Shown in pieces: positions 38,633-49,849 of a stretch of 64,000 nt of DNA (its first letter is position 1; each line of letters opens with the position of its first letter). Made by a program: the position numbers and the translations under genes. The notes beneath the pieces were generated by a model that was not told the DNA's origin, searched no databases, and saw nothing but the letters and a program-made list of their open reading frames with translations. The stretch is from Methylobacterium goesingense (lineage in GTDB: Bacteria; Pseudomonadota; Alphaproteobacteria; Rhizobiales; Beijerinckiaceae), in NCBI RefSeq assembly GCF_022179225.1, contig NZ_BPQL01000019.1, forward strand, positions 1 to 64,000, read 5' to 3'.

Positions 38633-39265
38633 ATGACGGGACTGTCGATCCTCAACCTTGATGCCGTGCGCGCCGCCCCCGTGTCGCGCGAGCCCTACAG
38701 CTTCTTTCTCGGCAACGACGTTCTCAAGCCCGAGGCCGTCGACGAGATCCGCCAGGACTTTCCCGCCATCGCCAAGCCCGGGTACCTCACCGTCGACGAG
38801 GTGGCGCTGAAGGGCCGCTTCAAGGCGCTGATCGACGAGTTGGAGAGCGACGAGTTCTCACGCATCATGGGCGAGAAGTTCGGGATCGATCTCGTCTCCT
38901 GCCCGCGCCTGACCACCATCATGAAGAAGAGCCAGCCGAAATACGGCTCGATCCACACCGATGGCCCGTCCAAGGTGATGACGATGCTGATCTACATGAA
39001 CGATGCCTGGGACGCGCCGGCGGCCGGGCGCCTGCGGGTGCTCTACGACGGCAAGAACTACGAGCCTTTCGCCGTCGAGGTGCCGCCCACCATGGGCACG
39101 ATGTTCGCCTTCCTGAGGGCCGACAATTCCTGGCACGGCCACGAGCCGTTCGAGGGCGAGCGCCGGGTGGTGCAGGTCGCCTGGGTCAAGGACGCCAACG
39201 AACTGGAGCGCAAGAAGAAGCGCAATCGCACCGCCCAGTTCTTGAAGGGCATCTTCGGGCGCTGA
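38633..39265 (+). CDS. 2OG-Fe(II) oxygenase
   Basis: 210 aa. Double-stranded beta-helix pattern: iron ligands in YGSIHTDGPSKVMTML (H-x-D) and the distal His in WHGHEPFEGERRVVQVAWV, with Arg for 2-oxoglutarate after it. The MLIYMNDAWDAPAAGRLRVL segment is typical of prolyl-4-hydroxylase-like oxygenases. The basic tail is KKKRNRTAQFLKGIFGR. Substrate unknown; members act on proteins, lipids or sugars. Start set by the ATG after GACGAACGTCGAGCC. Confidence 0.78.
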   Translation: MTGLSILNLDAVRAAPVSREPYSFFLGNDVLKPEAVDEIRQDFPAIAKPGYLTVDEVALKGRFKALIDELESDEFSRIMGEKFGIDLVSCPRLTTIMKKSQPKYGSIHTDGPSKVMTMLIYMNDAWDAPAAGRLRVLYDGKNYEPFAVEVPPTMGTMFAFLRADNSWHGHEPFEGERRVVQVAWVKDANELERKKKRNRTAQFLKGIFGR

Positions 39266-39472
39266 GTCCCGCGCGTCCCCGCGAGGCGATCGCCACGATC
39301 CGGCGACATGACCGGACTTCGATAACCACAGGGTTTTTCGACCGCCTGGACTGTTCAGGCAAGACTCACGCAACGAACTAGCCTACGTCGTCTCTCCGAA
39401 ATCCGATAAAGCGCCTGACATAGCAAGAGCAGGCCGGGTTCTTGGGAGACGAGCGCGGGAGGGGGCGTGGGC

Positions 39473-40366
39473 ATGACCGGCAAGCTGATTGCGGTCGCCA
39501 ACATGAAGGGCGGCGTTGGCAAGACCACGACGGTCCTCATGCTGGCGGAGGCCCTGGCCGCCGACGGTGCCCGCGTACTCGTTGTCGATCTCGATCCGCA
39601 GGCGAGCGTGTCGGTCTGTCTCGCGGGCGAGGTCCTTCTGGCCGAGCTGATCGCGCACGGGCGAACTCTCGAAGCCTACCTCGCCCTCAAGCTCATCGCC
39701 CGCGAAAAACCTCTGCTTCAGCCCCGCATCCGTGCAGGCGTGAGCATGACGATGCATCGGGGCGAGCCCCTCGCCCTCGTCCTGCTGCCGGCAGGGCCGC
39801 ATCTGCGCTTGGTCGAACGGGAGATCCTCTACTCGCTGACCGCCCGGAACCTGTCGATGCGGGAGATCGACGCCAAGCTGCGCAGGATCTTCGCGGAGGA
39901 GTTCCGGCCCCTGGCGCGGGCCTACGACTACGTTCTGTTCGATTGCGCGCCCGGACTTTCGCCGATGACCGAGGTCGCCATCCGTGGCGCCGACCTCGTG
40001 CTCGTCACCTCGATTCCCGACTATCTCTCGACCTATGGCCTGGACGCCTTCATCCAGATCATCTGGGAGCAGGCGCGGGACAAGGACGTGTCCGCCCCTC
40101 CGCGTCCGCCCTACGTCCTGGTGACGCGCTTCCAGCGGCAGATTCGTCAGCACCAGACGATCCTCGCCCGGCTGGAGACCGAGGCAGCAGCGGACAATGC
40201 CGGGTTCCGCCTGCTCGCGACGCGGATCCCGCAGGCCGCCTCCCTGGCGCAAGCTCTGATGCCGCGCGCCGTATCGCCGACCTTCTCGGCCAAGTACGGG
40301 GCGCACGTCTCCACTATTCTCAGCCCGCTGATCGGTGAAGTGAAGGATATCTTCCGTGCCGCTTGA
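39473..40366 (+). CDS. ParA/MinD-like partition ATPase (orphan)
   Basis: 297 aa from ATG 39473 (GTG 39467 also possible). Deviant Walker A VANMKGGVGKTTTVLMLAEA at about residues 7-26, Walker A' LVVDLDPQASVSVCL, Walker B YDYVLFDCAPGLSPMTEVAI. The length and lack of an N-terminal HTH point to the small ParA type. No ParB follows; a 162-aa protein overlapping its 3' end is the only partner. Such orphan ParA proteins position cytoplasmic or membrane clusters rather than DNA. Confidence 0.82.
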   Translation: MTGKLIAVANMKGGVGKTTTVLMLAEALAADGARVLVVDLDPQASVSVCLAGEVLLAELIAHGRTLEAYLALKLIAREKPLLQPRIRAGVSMTMHRGEPLALVLLPAGPHLRLVEREILYSLTARNLSMREIDAKLRRIFAEEFRPLARAYDYVLFDCAPGLSPMTEVAIRGADLVLVTSIPDYLSTYGLDAFIQIIWEQARDKDVSAPPRPPYVLVTRFQRQIRQHQTILARLETEAAADNAGFRLLATRIPQAASLAQALMPRAVSPTFSAKYGAHVSTILSPLIGEVKDIFRAA

Positions 40367-40844
40367 CGTGGATGGCCTTGCCCTCCTCAAGGCGATCATG
40401 GCGGCGCCGGACGCATTTCCCGACATCGTGGGGGAAGCCGCCAGAGCGGCCCGCGCCCTCGTGATCCGGCAGCTCAAGGCGAAGACCCTCACCCTGTCCG
40501 GTCTGCGCCGGATGTACGAATGCCTCGGCCACGAGGTCTTCACCCTCGTGGCCGACGACCTCACCGAGGCCGAGGCGCGGACCCTCGTGGCCCGATTCGA
40601 TCCACGCCATCCCGACGGCATGACCGCCCCGCCCCATTGGCTGCGCCGCCAGATCGTGGTTCTGGCGGGCGGCGCCGAACCGTGCGCCGGTGGAAAGACG
40701 GTCCGGACGCCCCGCCCGTCGGCTCCGGCCGCCGCCCCGGTGGTCCGGGCCATCGGAAGCCCCGCCTTCACCGCGCGCTGGGACGGACAGGACCACGATC
40801 CGCCTCCCCGCAAGGACAAATCCAAGGCCAAGGGCAAGGCTTAG
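40356..40844 (+). CDS. ParA-partner protein, unknown function
   Basis: 162 aa, GTG start 11 bp inside the ParA gene. N-terminal helices (LLKAIMAAPDAFPDIVGEAA, LSGLRRMYECLGHEVFTLVA), a central helical part, then a Pro/Lys-rich disordered tail (PPPRKDKSKAKGKA). Tight overlap implies fixed co-expression with the ParA ATPase, so it may be its cargo adaptor or activator. No family recognised. Confidence 0.6.
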   Translation: MPLDVDGLALLKAIMAAPDAFPDIVGEAARAARALVIRQLKAKTLTLSGLRRMYECLGHEVFTLVADDLTEAEARTLVARFDPRHPDGMTAPPHWLRRQIVVLAGGAEPCAGGKTVRTPRPSAPAAAPVVRAIGSPAFTARWDGQDHDPPPRKDKSKAKGKA

Positions 40845-40958
40845 GCGGACCTCACACGACGCCCGGTCGCGGACGGTTCCCGCTTGGGCGTGGCCATCGC
40901 AACGGGTTTTCGCGAGAGCCACCGGGCCCGCTCGGGCATCGCGGCCGCATGGAGCATG

Positions 40959-40990
40959 AAAAAGGGGCCGCCTTCCGGCGACCCCTTTTT
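40959..40990. terminator. Bidirectional rho-independent terminator
   Basis: AAAAAGGGG at one end and CCCCTTTTT at the other flank a GCC-TTCC-GGC hairpin. It can end both the plus-strand ParA operon and the minus-strand groESL operon. Confidence 0.9.
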
Positions 40991-41093
40991 CGTCGTGTCG
41001 AGGATGGCAGCCGCCTGACTCTCCCGCCGTCCGGGCCCGCTTGCGCGGGTCCGGACATCGTCCAGGAAGTCAGTGGGGCAAGAGCCGGACTTC

Positions 41094-42785
<1,692 letters not shown>

Positions 42786-42847
42786 TCAAGGGGAGAGCGC
42801 GCTCAAAGGGCTTGGATGGGGGACGAAGGAAGAGGGCAGGCCGCTGT

Positions 42848-43135
42848 TTAAGCGACGACGCCCATGATGTCGGATTCCTTCATGATCAGGAGGTCCTGAC
42901 CATCGATCTTCACCTCGGTGCCGGACCACTTGCCGAACAGGACGCGGTCACCGGCCTTGACGTCGAGCGGGTTCACGCGGCCGGCCTCGTCACGGGCGCC
43001 GGGGCCGACGGCGACGATCTCGCCCTCTTGCGGCTTCTCCTTGGCGGTATCCGGGATGATGATGCCACCCTTCGTCTTCTCTTCGCCTTCGATGCGGCGG
43101 ACGACGACACGGTCGTGCAGCGGACGGAACTTCAT
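42848..43135 (-). CDS. groS: Co-chaperonin GroES (Hsp10)
   Basis: 95 aa from the ATG at 43135. [20 protein letters not shown], mobile loop [20 protein letters not shown], roof segment [20 protein letters not shown] and end ESDIMGVVA are all typical. Forms the heptameric lid of GroEL. First gene of the operon; the CIRCE element lies 70 bp upstream. Confidence 0.98.
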   Translation of the reverse strand: MKFRPLHDRVVVRRIEGEEKTKGGIIIPDTAKEKPQEGEIVAVGPGARDEAGRVNPLDVKAGDRVLFGKWSGTEVKIDGQDLLIMKESDIMGVVA

Positions 43136-43204
43136 GAGCTGCCCTCTTGCTTCAAATTCGTGGATGGCGTTGATGCGGCGCGGCAGCGCGCTCAACCCGA
43201 GCCG

Positions 43205-43231
43205 TTAGCACTCTCTTTGGGTGAGTGCTAA
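43205..43231 (-). promoter_or_regulatory. CIRCE element (HrcA operator)
   Basis: TTAGCACTC-N9-GAGTGCTAA, a perfect match to the CIRCE consensus, in the leader between the groESL promoter and the groES start. HrcA bound here represses the operon until heat shock. Confidence 0.97.
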
Positions 43232-43241
43232 CGCTGGCGCC

Positions 43242-43270
43242 GAATTAGGCGTATGGGGCCGTCGAGTCAA
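43242..43270 (-). promoter_or_regulatory. groESL promoter
   Basis: On the minus strand TTGACT (43265-43270), 17-base spacer, TAATTC (43242-43247). The start would fall at or just before the CIRCE element, the usual arrangement. Confidence 0.8.
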
Positions 43271-43348
43271 GACTGTCGCAGGGTCTGGCGACGGTTCGAC
43301 GACGGGTTCGTTCTCGTTTTTTCCAGCCCGACGGAAAGTCCTTCGCGG

Positions 43349-44371
43349 ATGATCAAGCTCCACGGTCCGCAGGGCGCGGTCGAGACAGAGGCTTCTTCGA
43401 CAGGCGCCGACGCGCCCGGGACCGCCTATCCGCCCCACGTGGTCTGGATCGATCTCGAAGATCCGAGCGCCGAGGAGGCGCAACGGGTCGAGGCCGCCAC
43501 CGGGATCCGCGTTCCCTCGCGAAAGGCCCTGAGCGAGGTCGAGAACTCGAGCCGGCTGCGGCGCCTGAAGCACGGCTTCTCGCTGTCCACACCGATGATC
43601 ACCTTCGACAAGCTCGATTCGCAGCTCAAACCCTTGGGCTTCGTGCTGACGAAGGATCGCCTCGTCACCGTGCGCTTCCACGACCTGCGCGCCTTCGCGG
43701 AGGTGCGGAAGCGGATCGACGAGGGGGACGGACCCGGCACCACCAGCACCGAGATCTTCCTCCTGCTCATGGAGGAACTGGTCGACAGCCTCGCGGATGC
43801 CCTGGAGGAGATGGGCGCCGATCTGGACTCCCTCTCGACGCGGATCTTCGATTTCGACGTGCGCAGCACCGCAGCGGGCGACGTCCGCCCGCCCAATCAG
43901 ACGCCGCGCCGCCGCGACCTGGCGCTGCGCCGGATCCTGCGCGGCATCGGGCGGCGCGGCAAGGCGCTGGGCAAGATCCGCTCCAGCCTCCTCGGCCTCG
44001 AGCGGATCGTGCCCTTCGTCGCCAACGAGTGCGAGCAGATGCTGGGCGAGGAACAGGTGCCGCGTTTCGAGGCGGTGCGCCGTGACATCGCCTCCCTCGA
44101 CGAGTTCGAGATCCGGCTTTCGGAGAACGTGCAGTTCCTCCTCGACGCGACGCTGGGCCTGATCAGCATCGAGCAGAACAACACGTTCCGGGTGCTCACC
44201 GTGGCCTCCGTCGTCGGCATTCCCCCGACTCTGATCGCCTCGATGTACGGCATGAACTTCAAGCACATACCCGAGCTCGAATGGGCCTACGGGTACCCCT
44301 ACGGCCTCGCGCTGATCCTGATCAGCGCCATCATTCCGATCGTTTTCTTTCGGATTCGGGGCTGGTTGTGA
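43349..44371 (+). CDS. CorA-family metal transporter
   Basis: 340 aa from the ATG at 43349. Large cytoplasmic funnel domain with long helices (LEEMGADLDSLSTRIFDFDV, LDEFEIRLSENVQFLLDATL), then the two C-terminal membrane helices bracketing the hallmark YGMNF (IPPTLIASMYGMNFKHIPEL). The GMN motif defines CorA-type Mg/Co or Zn channels. C terminus ends after TM2 with basic residues (FFRIRGWL). Confidence 0.88.
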   Translation: MIKLHGPQGAVETEASSTGADAPGTAYPPHVVWIDLEDPSAEEAQRVEAATGIRVPSRKALSEVENSSRLRRLKHGFSLSTPMITFDKLDSQLKPLGFVLTKDRLVTVRFHDLRAFAEVRKRIDEGDGPGTTSTEIFLLLMEELVDSLADALEEMGADLDSLSTRIFDFDVRSTAAGDVRPPNQTPRRRDLALRRILRGIGRRGKALGKIRSSLLGLERIVPFVANECEQMLGEEQVPRFEAVRRDIASLDEFEIRLSENVQFLLDATLGLISIEQNNTFRVLTVASVVGIPPTLIASMYGMNFKHIPELEWAYGYPYGLALILISAIIPIVFFRIRGWL

Positions 44372-44461
44372 CCGGTTGACGGAATGTTTGCTCGCCCGCG
44401 CTAGACCCGCGCATCGCGGCGGCATCCCCAAGCCGGCGCCCGAGGATGATTCGTCCGCGCC

Positions 44462-45925
44462 ATGGCCGTGATCGCTGCCTTCGTCCTCAATGCCGGACTA
44501 AACTTCGTCCTCGGCCTGCTCATCGCCCAGTTGCTGGGACCGGCCGATTTCGGCCTGTTCGCCCTGGCGACGGCCGGCGCCATCGTGGCCAACACCGTTC
44601 TGTTCGAATGGCTGCGCCTCTCGGCGACCCGGTTCTACTCCACCCGGGTCCGCCACGATGAGCCTTGGATCCGGCAGGGGCTCGACCGGGCCTACGCGGT
44701 GCTGACGCTGGGCCTGCTCGGGGCGGCATTCCTCTCGGCCGCCCTCGGCATCGTCGTGGAGCCGGGGCCCGAAGGGCATCTCGCGATTGCGGCCGGTGCT
44801 GCTCTCGCGGCCATCGGCATCGGCATCTTCGATTATCATGCGGCGCTCGCCCGCGCCCGCTTCGACGGCGGCCTCTACTTCCGGCTGGTCGCCGTGAAGA
44901 ACGTCCTCTCCTTCGTCATGATGGCGGGTGCGGCCTGGTTCTTTCCGCAGCCGGTCTGGGTGCTTGCCGCCGCCGGGATCAGCCAAGCCCTCGCGATCGC
45001 GTTCCTGCACCGCCCCTTGCGCGACCCCGTCGCGCCCCGCCAGCGGGTGCGCCTGCGCGAGACCTGGCGGCTCTTCGTTGCCTATGGCCTGCCGCTGATC
45101 GCTGCGAACGCGATCTACCAGCTCCTCCCCTTCATCAACCGGGGCAGCATCGCGGCGCATGGCGGGCTTGCGGAGGCCGGGTATTTCGCGCTGGCCGCCG
45201 ACGTCACCACCCGCAGCATCGGCACCCTCGGCACCGCCCTCGATCTGCTGCTGTTCCAGCTCGCCGTGCGGGTCGAGGAGCACGAGGGCCGAGAGGCCGC
45301 CGAGCGTCAGGTCGCCCGGAACACCGGCGTGGTGGTGGCACTTCTGCTGCCCTGCGCGGTCGGGTTCTGGGTCGTCCTTCCGGCGCTCCAGGCCCTGGTG
45401 GTACCGGAGGCCTTCCGGGGTCCCTTCGCGGCCTATGCGGGCCTGATGGTCCCCGGCTTCTTCTGCCTCGCGATGATGAACTTCGCCCTGAACCCGATCT
45501 TCCAGATCCGGCGGCGCACCCGGCCGGTCATCGCCGCCGCCCTCGTCGGGCTCCTCGTCAACGCCGCCGGGCTCTGGGTCCTGCCGCAGCACCTCGGTTC
45601 CGAGGGAGTCGCGATCGCGCAGACGCTGGGCCTCGCCGCCGCGACGCTGCTCCTTGCCCTGCGCGCGCTCACCGGCCGGGACCGGCTGGCCCTGCCGTGG
45701 TGGGACATCCTGGCGGCCGGAATCGCATCCCTGGCGATGGCGCTCTGCCTCCAGCCCCTGCGCCACATCGAGCCGGCCCGGTGCCTTGCCTTAAGCATCC
45801 CCCTCGGGATGCTTATCTACGCCGCCCTGGTCTGGATCTTCGACATCGCCGGCCTGCGCGCCCATGCCGAGGCGCGCTTCGGGCGCGGCGTCTCCGGTGC
45901 GGCGAAGCCGGCGGGCGCCGATTAG
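44462..45925 (+). CDS. Oligosaccharide flippase-like membrane protein
   Basis: 487 aa with about 12-14 hydrophobic segments. The start VLNAGLNFVLGLLIAQLLGP then ADFGLFALATAGAIVANTVL is typical of polysaccharide-export MATE-like flippases (Wzx/RfbX type). It moves lipid-linked sugar units across the inner membrane in exopolysaccharide or O-antigen synthesis; substrate unknown. No other sugar-polymer genes are adjacent. TM segments continue to residue about 465. Confidence 0.75.
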   Translation: MAVIAAFVLNAGLNFVLGLLIAQLLGPADFGLFALATAGAIVANTVLFEWLRLSATRFYSTRVRHDEPWIRQGLDRAYAVLTLGLLGAAFLSAALGIVVEPGPEGHLAIAAGAALAAIGIGIFDYHAALARARFDGGLYFRLVAVKNVLSFVMMAGAAWFFPQPVWVLAAAGISQALAIAFLHRPLRDPVAPRQRVRLRETWRLFVAYGLPLIAANAIYQLLPFINRGSIAAHGGLAEAGYFALAADVTTRSIGTLGTALDLLLFQLAVRVEEHEGREAAERQVARNTGVVVALLLPCAVGFWVVLPALQALVVPEAFRGPFAAYAGLMVPGFFCLAMMNFALNPIFQIRRRTRPVIAAALVGLLVNAAGLWVLPQHLGSEGVAIAQTLGLAAATLLLALRALTGRDRLALPWWDILAAGIASLAMALCLQPLRHIEPARCLALSIPLGMLIYAALVWIFDIAGLRAHAEARFGRGVSGAAKPAGAD

Positions 45926-46027
45926 GCCTGCATCGGCAGATGTCATCGCCCTGATCCTGTTCTAAGGTGGCGCCCTCAGGGACAGGGTCGCGGATGCCGC
46001 AGAGCATCCCGGATCGGGCAGGAAACC

Positions 46028-47215
46028 ATGCATTCGTACGAGCCTCACGACGAGGGTGCGGCGGCCGAGATCGTCCGCGCGGCAGCCGCCACATCCGAGC
46101 GGCTTCGCCTCGTCGGCGGCGGGACCAAGAGCGGTATCGGCCGGCCGGCCCAGGATGAAGCCACGCTCTCCGGCGCGAGCCTCACCGGCATCACCCTCTA
46201 CGAGCCCGCCGAGATGGTCGTCGCCGCCCGGGCCGGGACGCCGCTCGCCGAGGTCCAGGCGATGCTGGCCGCACGCGGGCAGATGCTGCCCTTCGAGCCC
46301 ATGGACCACCGCCCCCTGATGGGCACCACCGGCGAGCCGACCTTCGGTGCTGTGGCGGCGGCCAACAATTCCGGGCCGCGCCGCATCAACGCGGGTGCCG
46401 CGCGCGACAGCCTGATCGGCGTACGCTTCGTCAACGGACGCGGCGAGGCGATCAAGTCGGGGGGCCGCGTGATGAAGAACGTCACGGGCCTCGACCTCGT
46501 GAAGCTGATGGCCGGCTCCTGGGGCACCCTCGGCCTCCTCACCGAGGTGACGTTCAAGGTGCTGCCCGTCCAGGAGCGGGTCGCCACCCTGGTGTTCGCG
46601 GACCTGGACGATGCCCGCGCCATCGCGGCCCTGAGCGCGGCCCTGGGTTCGCCCTTCGAACTCACCGGTGCCGCTCACCTGCCCGGCGGGATCGAGGGGG
46701 CCGGCCCGCGCACGCTGATGCGGATCGAGGGCTTCTCGGAGTCGATCGACTACCGCCTTGAGGAACTGCGCCGCCTGCTCAAGCGCTTCGGCCAGCCCGA
46801 GATCGTCGAGGGCGAGGCCGGGACTGTGCTCTGGGCGCGCATCCGCGATGCGGTCGCCTTCGCCGAGCCCCGCGATTCCGCGATCTGGCGCATCTCGACC
46901 GCGCCGACCCGCGGCCCCGCCGTGACCGCCGCGATCGGCGCCCGGCGCGACGCCCGTTGGTTCTATGACTGGGGCGGCGGCCTGATCTGGCTCGCGACGG
47001 ATGCGTCCGGCGATGCCGGCGCGGAGATCATTCGGACGGCTGTGCGGGCGGAGGGTGGCCACGCCACGCTGGTGCGCGCGCCTGATGCCGTCCGCGCCGC
47101 CGTGCCGGTGTTCGAACCGCTCTCCGAGCCGCTGATGCGGATCACCACCGGCATCAAGGCGGCGCATGATCCGAAGGGCCTGTTCAATCCCGGCCGGATG
47201 TATGCCGGCATCTGA
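46028..47215 (+). CDS. glcE: Glycolate oxidase FAD-binding subunit GlcE
   Basis: 395 aa. FAD_binding_4 pattern: LRLVGGGTKSGIGRPAQDEA, EMVVAARAGTPLAEVQAMLA, and MGTTGEPTFGAVAAANNSGP RR-type loop followed by SGGRVMKNVTGLDLVKLMAG. The C terminus (TTGIKAAHDPKGLFNPGRMY) matches FAD-linked oxidase C-terminal domains. With GlcD and GlcF it oxidises glycolate to glyoxylate at the membrane. The glcF gene follows after 182 bp; glcD is not adjacent upstream. Confidence 0.9.
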   Translation: MHSYEPHDEGAAAEIVRAAAATSERLRLVGGGTKSGIGRPAQDEATLSGASLTGITLYEPAEMVVAARAGTPLAEVQAMLAARGQMLPFEPMDHRPLMGTTGEPTFGAVAAANNSGPRRINAGAARDSLIGVRFVNGRGEAIKSGGRVMKNVTGLDLVKLMAGSWGTLGLLTEVTFKVLPVQERVATLVFADLDDARAIAALSAALGSPFELTGAAHLPGGIEGAGPRTLMRIEGFSESIDYRLEELRRLLKRFGQPEIVEGEAGTVLWARIRDAVAFAEPRDSAIWRISTAPTRGPAVTAAIGARRDARWFYDWGGGLIWLATDASGDAGAEIIRTAVRAEGGHATLVRAPDAVRAAVPVFEPLSEPLMRITTGIKAAHDPKGLFNPGRMYAGI

Positions 47216-47397
47216 GACGGGACCCGGCCGGGCGCTGCGGGACAAGGCCGCGCCGACGGCGCTGTTCGGAGCGATTCCAAGGCTCGGCAACGGCTGCAAG
47301 ACGCTCTAGACTGACGGTTCAAGAACGACGATGCCGCCACGGGCCCGCCGCGAGCCGGACCCGATGGACGGCGCGAGGGTGGACCCGAGGACACGCC

Positions 47398-48780
47398 GTG
47401 CAGACCAATTTCAGCCTGACGCAGCTCGCCGATCCGGCCATGGCGGCGTCCGAGAAGATTCTGCGGACCTGTGTCCATTGCGGCTTCTGCACCGCGACCT
47501 GTCCGACCTATCTGCTCCTCGGCGATGAACTCGACTCCCCGCGCGGGCGGATCTATCTGATTAAGGACATGCTCGAAGGTGGAAAGCCGGCGGTGCCGGA
47601 AGTGGTCAAGCATGTCGACCGCTGCCTCTCGTGCCTGTCCTGCATGACGACCTGTCCGTCAGGGGTGCATTACATGCACCTCGTCGACCATGCCCGGGCG
47701 CATATCGAGGAAACCTATCGGCGTCCCTTGAGCGACCGGTTGCTCCGCAGCGTGCTGGCCTTCGTGCTGCCCTACCCGAACCGCTTCCGCCTCGCCCTCC
47801 TTGGGGCGAAGCTCGGCGCCCCGTTCCGGCCCCTGGTGGCGCGGCTGCCGCGGGTCGGCAACCGCCTTGCGGCCATGCTCGACCTCGCCCCGACCCACCT
47901 GCCGAACCGCAACCCGACCGACCGGCCTGGCACCTTCCCGCCCGAGACGCGCGCCCTGGAAGCGAGCGCGGCCTTGCACGGCGAAACCGCGCCCGCCCGG
48001 ACCGGCCGGGTCGCGCTGTTGCGCGGCTGCGCCCAGAGCGTCCTGCGCCCCGACTTCAACGAGGCGGCGATCCGTCTGCTGACCCGGCACGGGGTCGAGG
48101 TGGTCCAGGCGAAGGGGGAGGGGTGCTGCGGTGCGCTCACCCATCACATGGGCAAGGCGGACGCGTCGCACGCCCAAGCGCAGCGGACCATCGACGCCTG
48201 GATCGCCGAGATGGATGGCGCCGGCCTCGATGCAATCCTCGTCACCGCCTCGGGCTGCGGCACGACGATCAAGGATTACGGCTTCATGTTCCGCGAAGAC
48301 CCGGCCTATGCGGAGAAGGCCAAGCGCGTCTCCGCCATTGCCAAGGACGTCACCGAGTACGTGGCCACCATCGGTCTGATGCCGCCGATCGTCGAGACCG
48401 ACCTCGTGGTCGCCTACCACTCGGCCTGCTCGATGCAGCACGGCCAGGGCATTCGCACCGAGCCGAAGAACCTCCTGAAGTCGGCGGGCTTCATCGTGAA
48501 GGACGTGCCCGAGGGCCACATCTGCTGTGGCTCGGCCGGCACCTACAACATCCTCCAGCCCGAGATCGCCAACCGCCTGCGCGACCGCAAGGTCGCCAAT
48601 ATCGAGCGGATGCGCCCCGACGTCATCGCCACCGGCAATATCGGCTGCGCCACCCAGATCGGTAAGGGCACGGCGATCCCGATCGTCCACACCGCGGAAT
48701 TGCTCGACTGGGCGACCGGCGGCCCGAAGCCGGTGGCTCTGGAGGGACTGCCCGAGCGGACGCTGCTGGCGGCGGAATAG
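47398..48780 (+). CDS. glcF: Glycolate oxidase iron-sulfur subunit GlcF
   Basis: 460 aa, GTG start. Two [4Fe-4S] motifs: CVHCGFCTATCPTY and CLSCLSCMTTCPSG at about residues 26-40 and 76-90. Two CCG-type domains follow (EGCCGALTHHMGKADASHAQ and HICCGSAGTYNILQPEIANR). It passes electrons from the GlcD/GlcE flavoproteins to the quinone pool. Confidence 0.93.
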   Translation: MQTNFSLTQLADPAMAASEKILRTCVHCGFCTATCPTYLLLGDELDSPRGRIYLIKDMLEGGKPAVPEVVKHVDRCLSCLSCMTTCPSGVHYMHLVDHARAHIEETYRRPLSDRLLRSVLAFVLPYPNRFRLALLGAKLGAPFRPLVARLPRVGNRLAAMLDLAPTHLPNRNPTDRPGTFPPETRALEASAALHGETAPARTGRVALLRGCAQSVLRPDFNEAAIRLLTRHGVEVVQAKGEGCCGALTHHMGKADASHAQAQRTIDAWIAEMDGAGLDAILVTASGCGTTIKDYGFMFREDPAYAEKAKRVSAIAKDVTEYVATIGLMPPIVETDLVVAYHSACSMQHGQGIRTEPKNLLKSAGFIVKDVPEGHICCGSAGTYNILQPEIANRLRDRKVANIERMRPDVIATGNIGCATQIGKGTAIPIVHTAELLDWATGGPKPVALEGLPERTLLAAE

Positions 48781-48789
48781 GCCGTCGCT

Positions 48790-49761
48790 TTAGCGCTGGA
48801 TGGGGTCCGCCATCGGAATCCAGCGGTACCCGGCGCCGTCGCGGACGACATGGCCGAGGGACGGAAAGGCGGTGTGGTAGCCGGCGACGAGGATGCGATC
48901 GGTGGCGGCCATGTCGTAGATCGTCCGGCGAGTCGCGGCGCCGGCCGCCTTGTCCATGTCGAACAGGGCGTGCCAGTCGGGCCGTGCCAGGGAGGCGACC
49001 TCGTGATGGGCGCAGTCGCCCCAGACCAGCATGCGCTGGCCTTCGCTCTCCACGTGGAAGGCGAGGTGGCCCGGCGTGTGGCCGAAGGCCGCCACCGCAT
49101 CGATGCCCGGGACCACGTTCTGCCCGGGCTCCATGAAGCGGATACGCTCCGCCAGTGGAAGCAGGTGGCTGCGGAAGACGCGGGCCGACTTGAATTCGTT
49201 GTCGTCCGGCGCGCCCGCGAGACGGTCGTCGCTCCGCCAGAAGGCGAATTCCCGTTCCCCCAGCACGTACCCAGCTCTGGGGAAGAGCGGCCGTCCGTCC
49301 TCTAGAAGCCCACCGATATGGTCTGTGTGGCAGTGGGTCAGCACCACGAGGTCGATCGCGTCCGGCGACAGGCCCGCCTGCCGCACGAGGCGCGCCAATT
49401 GTCCACCGGCCGGACGCGGCACGAACCCGACCTCACCGTTGCCGCTGTCGAACAGGACGGTCTGGCGGCCGGTCCGGACGAGGATCGGCGTGAAGCCGGG
49501 CTTGAAGCGGTCCGGCGGACGCCCGTTCTCCCGCATCAGGGCCTCGACCTCGGCTTTCGGGCGGTCCTCGCCCACGATCGGCCAGGGCCCGTCGATGGCG
49601 ACGTCGGCGTCGCGAAACGTGGTGACGGTGAAGGCGCCGAGGGAGATCTGGTGCAGCCCGGCGGCCAGCGGCGGCGTTGGCATGGCTGCGAGCGCGGACC
49701 TCGGCAGGACGAGGCCGGCGGCCAGGGTTGCGGCGAGATGACGGCGGGTGAGTTCGGTCAT
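48790..49761 (-). CDS. Exported metallo-beta-lactamase-fold hydrolase
   Basis: 323 aa from the ATG at 49761. The N-terminal TRRHLAATLAAGLVLPRSAL looks like a Tat or Sec signal. Metal motif VVLTHCHTDHIGGLLEDGRP (H-x-H-x-D-H) at about residue 148, further ligands in AFGHTPGHLAFHVE, VWGDCAHHEV and AGYHTAFPSLGHV. Similar to periplasmic lactonase or hydrolase MBL proteins; true substrate unknown. Divergent from the AraC-type regulator, which may control it. Confidence 0.82.
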   Translation of the reverse strand: MTELTRRHLAATLAAGLVLPRSALAAMPTPPLAAGLHQISLGAFTVTTFRDADVAIDGPWPIVGEDRPKAEVEALMRENGRPPDRFKPGFTPILVRTGRQTVLFDSGNGEVGFVPRPAGGQLARLVRQAGLSPDAIDLVVLTHCHTDHIGGLLEDGRPLFPRAGYVLGEREFAFWRSDDRLAGAPDDNEFKSARVFRSHLLPLAERIRFMEPGQNVVPGIDAVAAFGHTPGHLAFHVESEGQRMLVWGDCAHHEVASLARPDWHALFDMDKAAGAATRRTIYDMAATDRILVAGYHTAFPSLGHVVRDGAGYRWIPMADPIQR

Positions 49762-49849
49762 CGCTGGGTGTTTCCCGAGGAGCCCGGTTCCGTCAAGATG
49801 CTCGCGGGACCGGTTGCCAACGGGTCTATCGCGGCGGGAGGGGCCCGGC

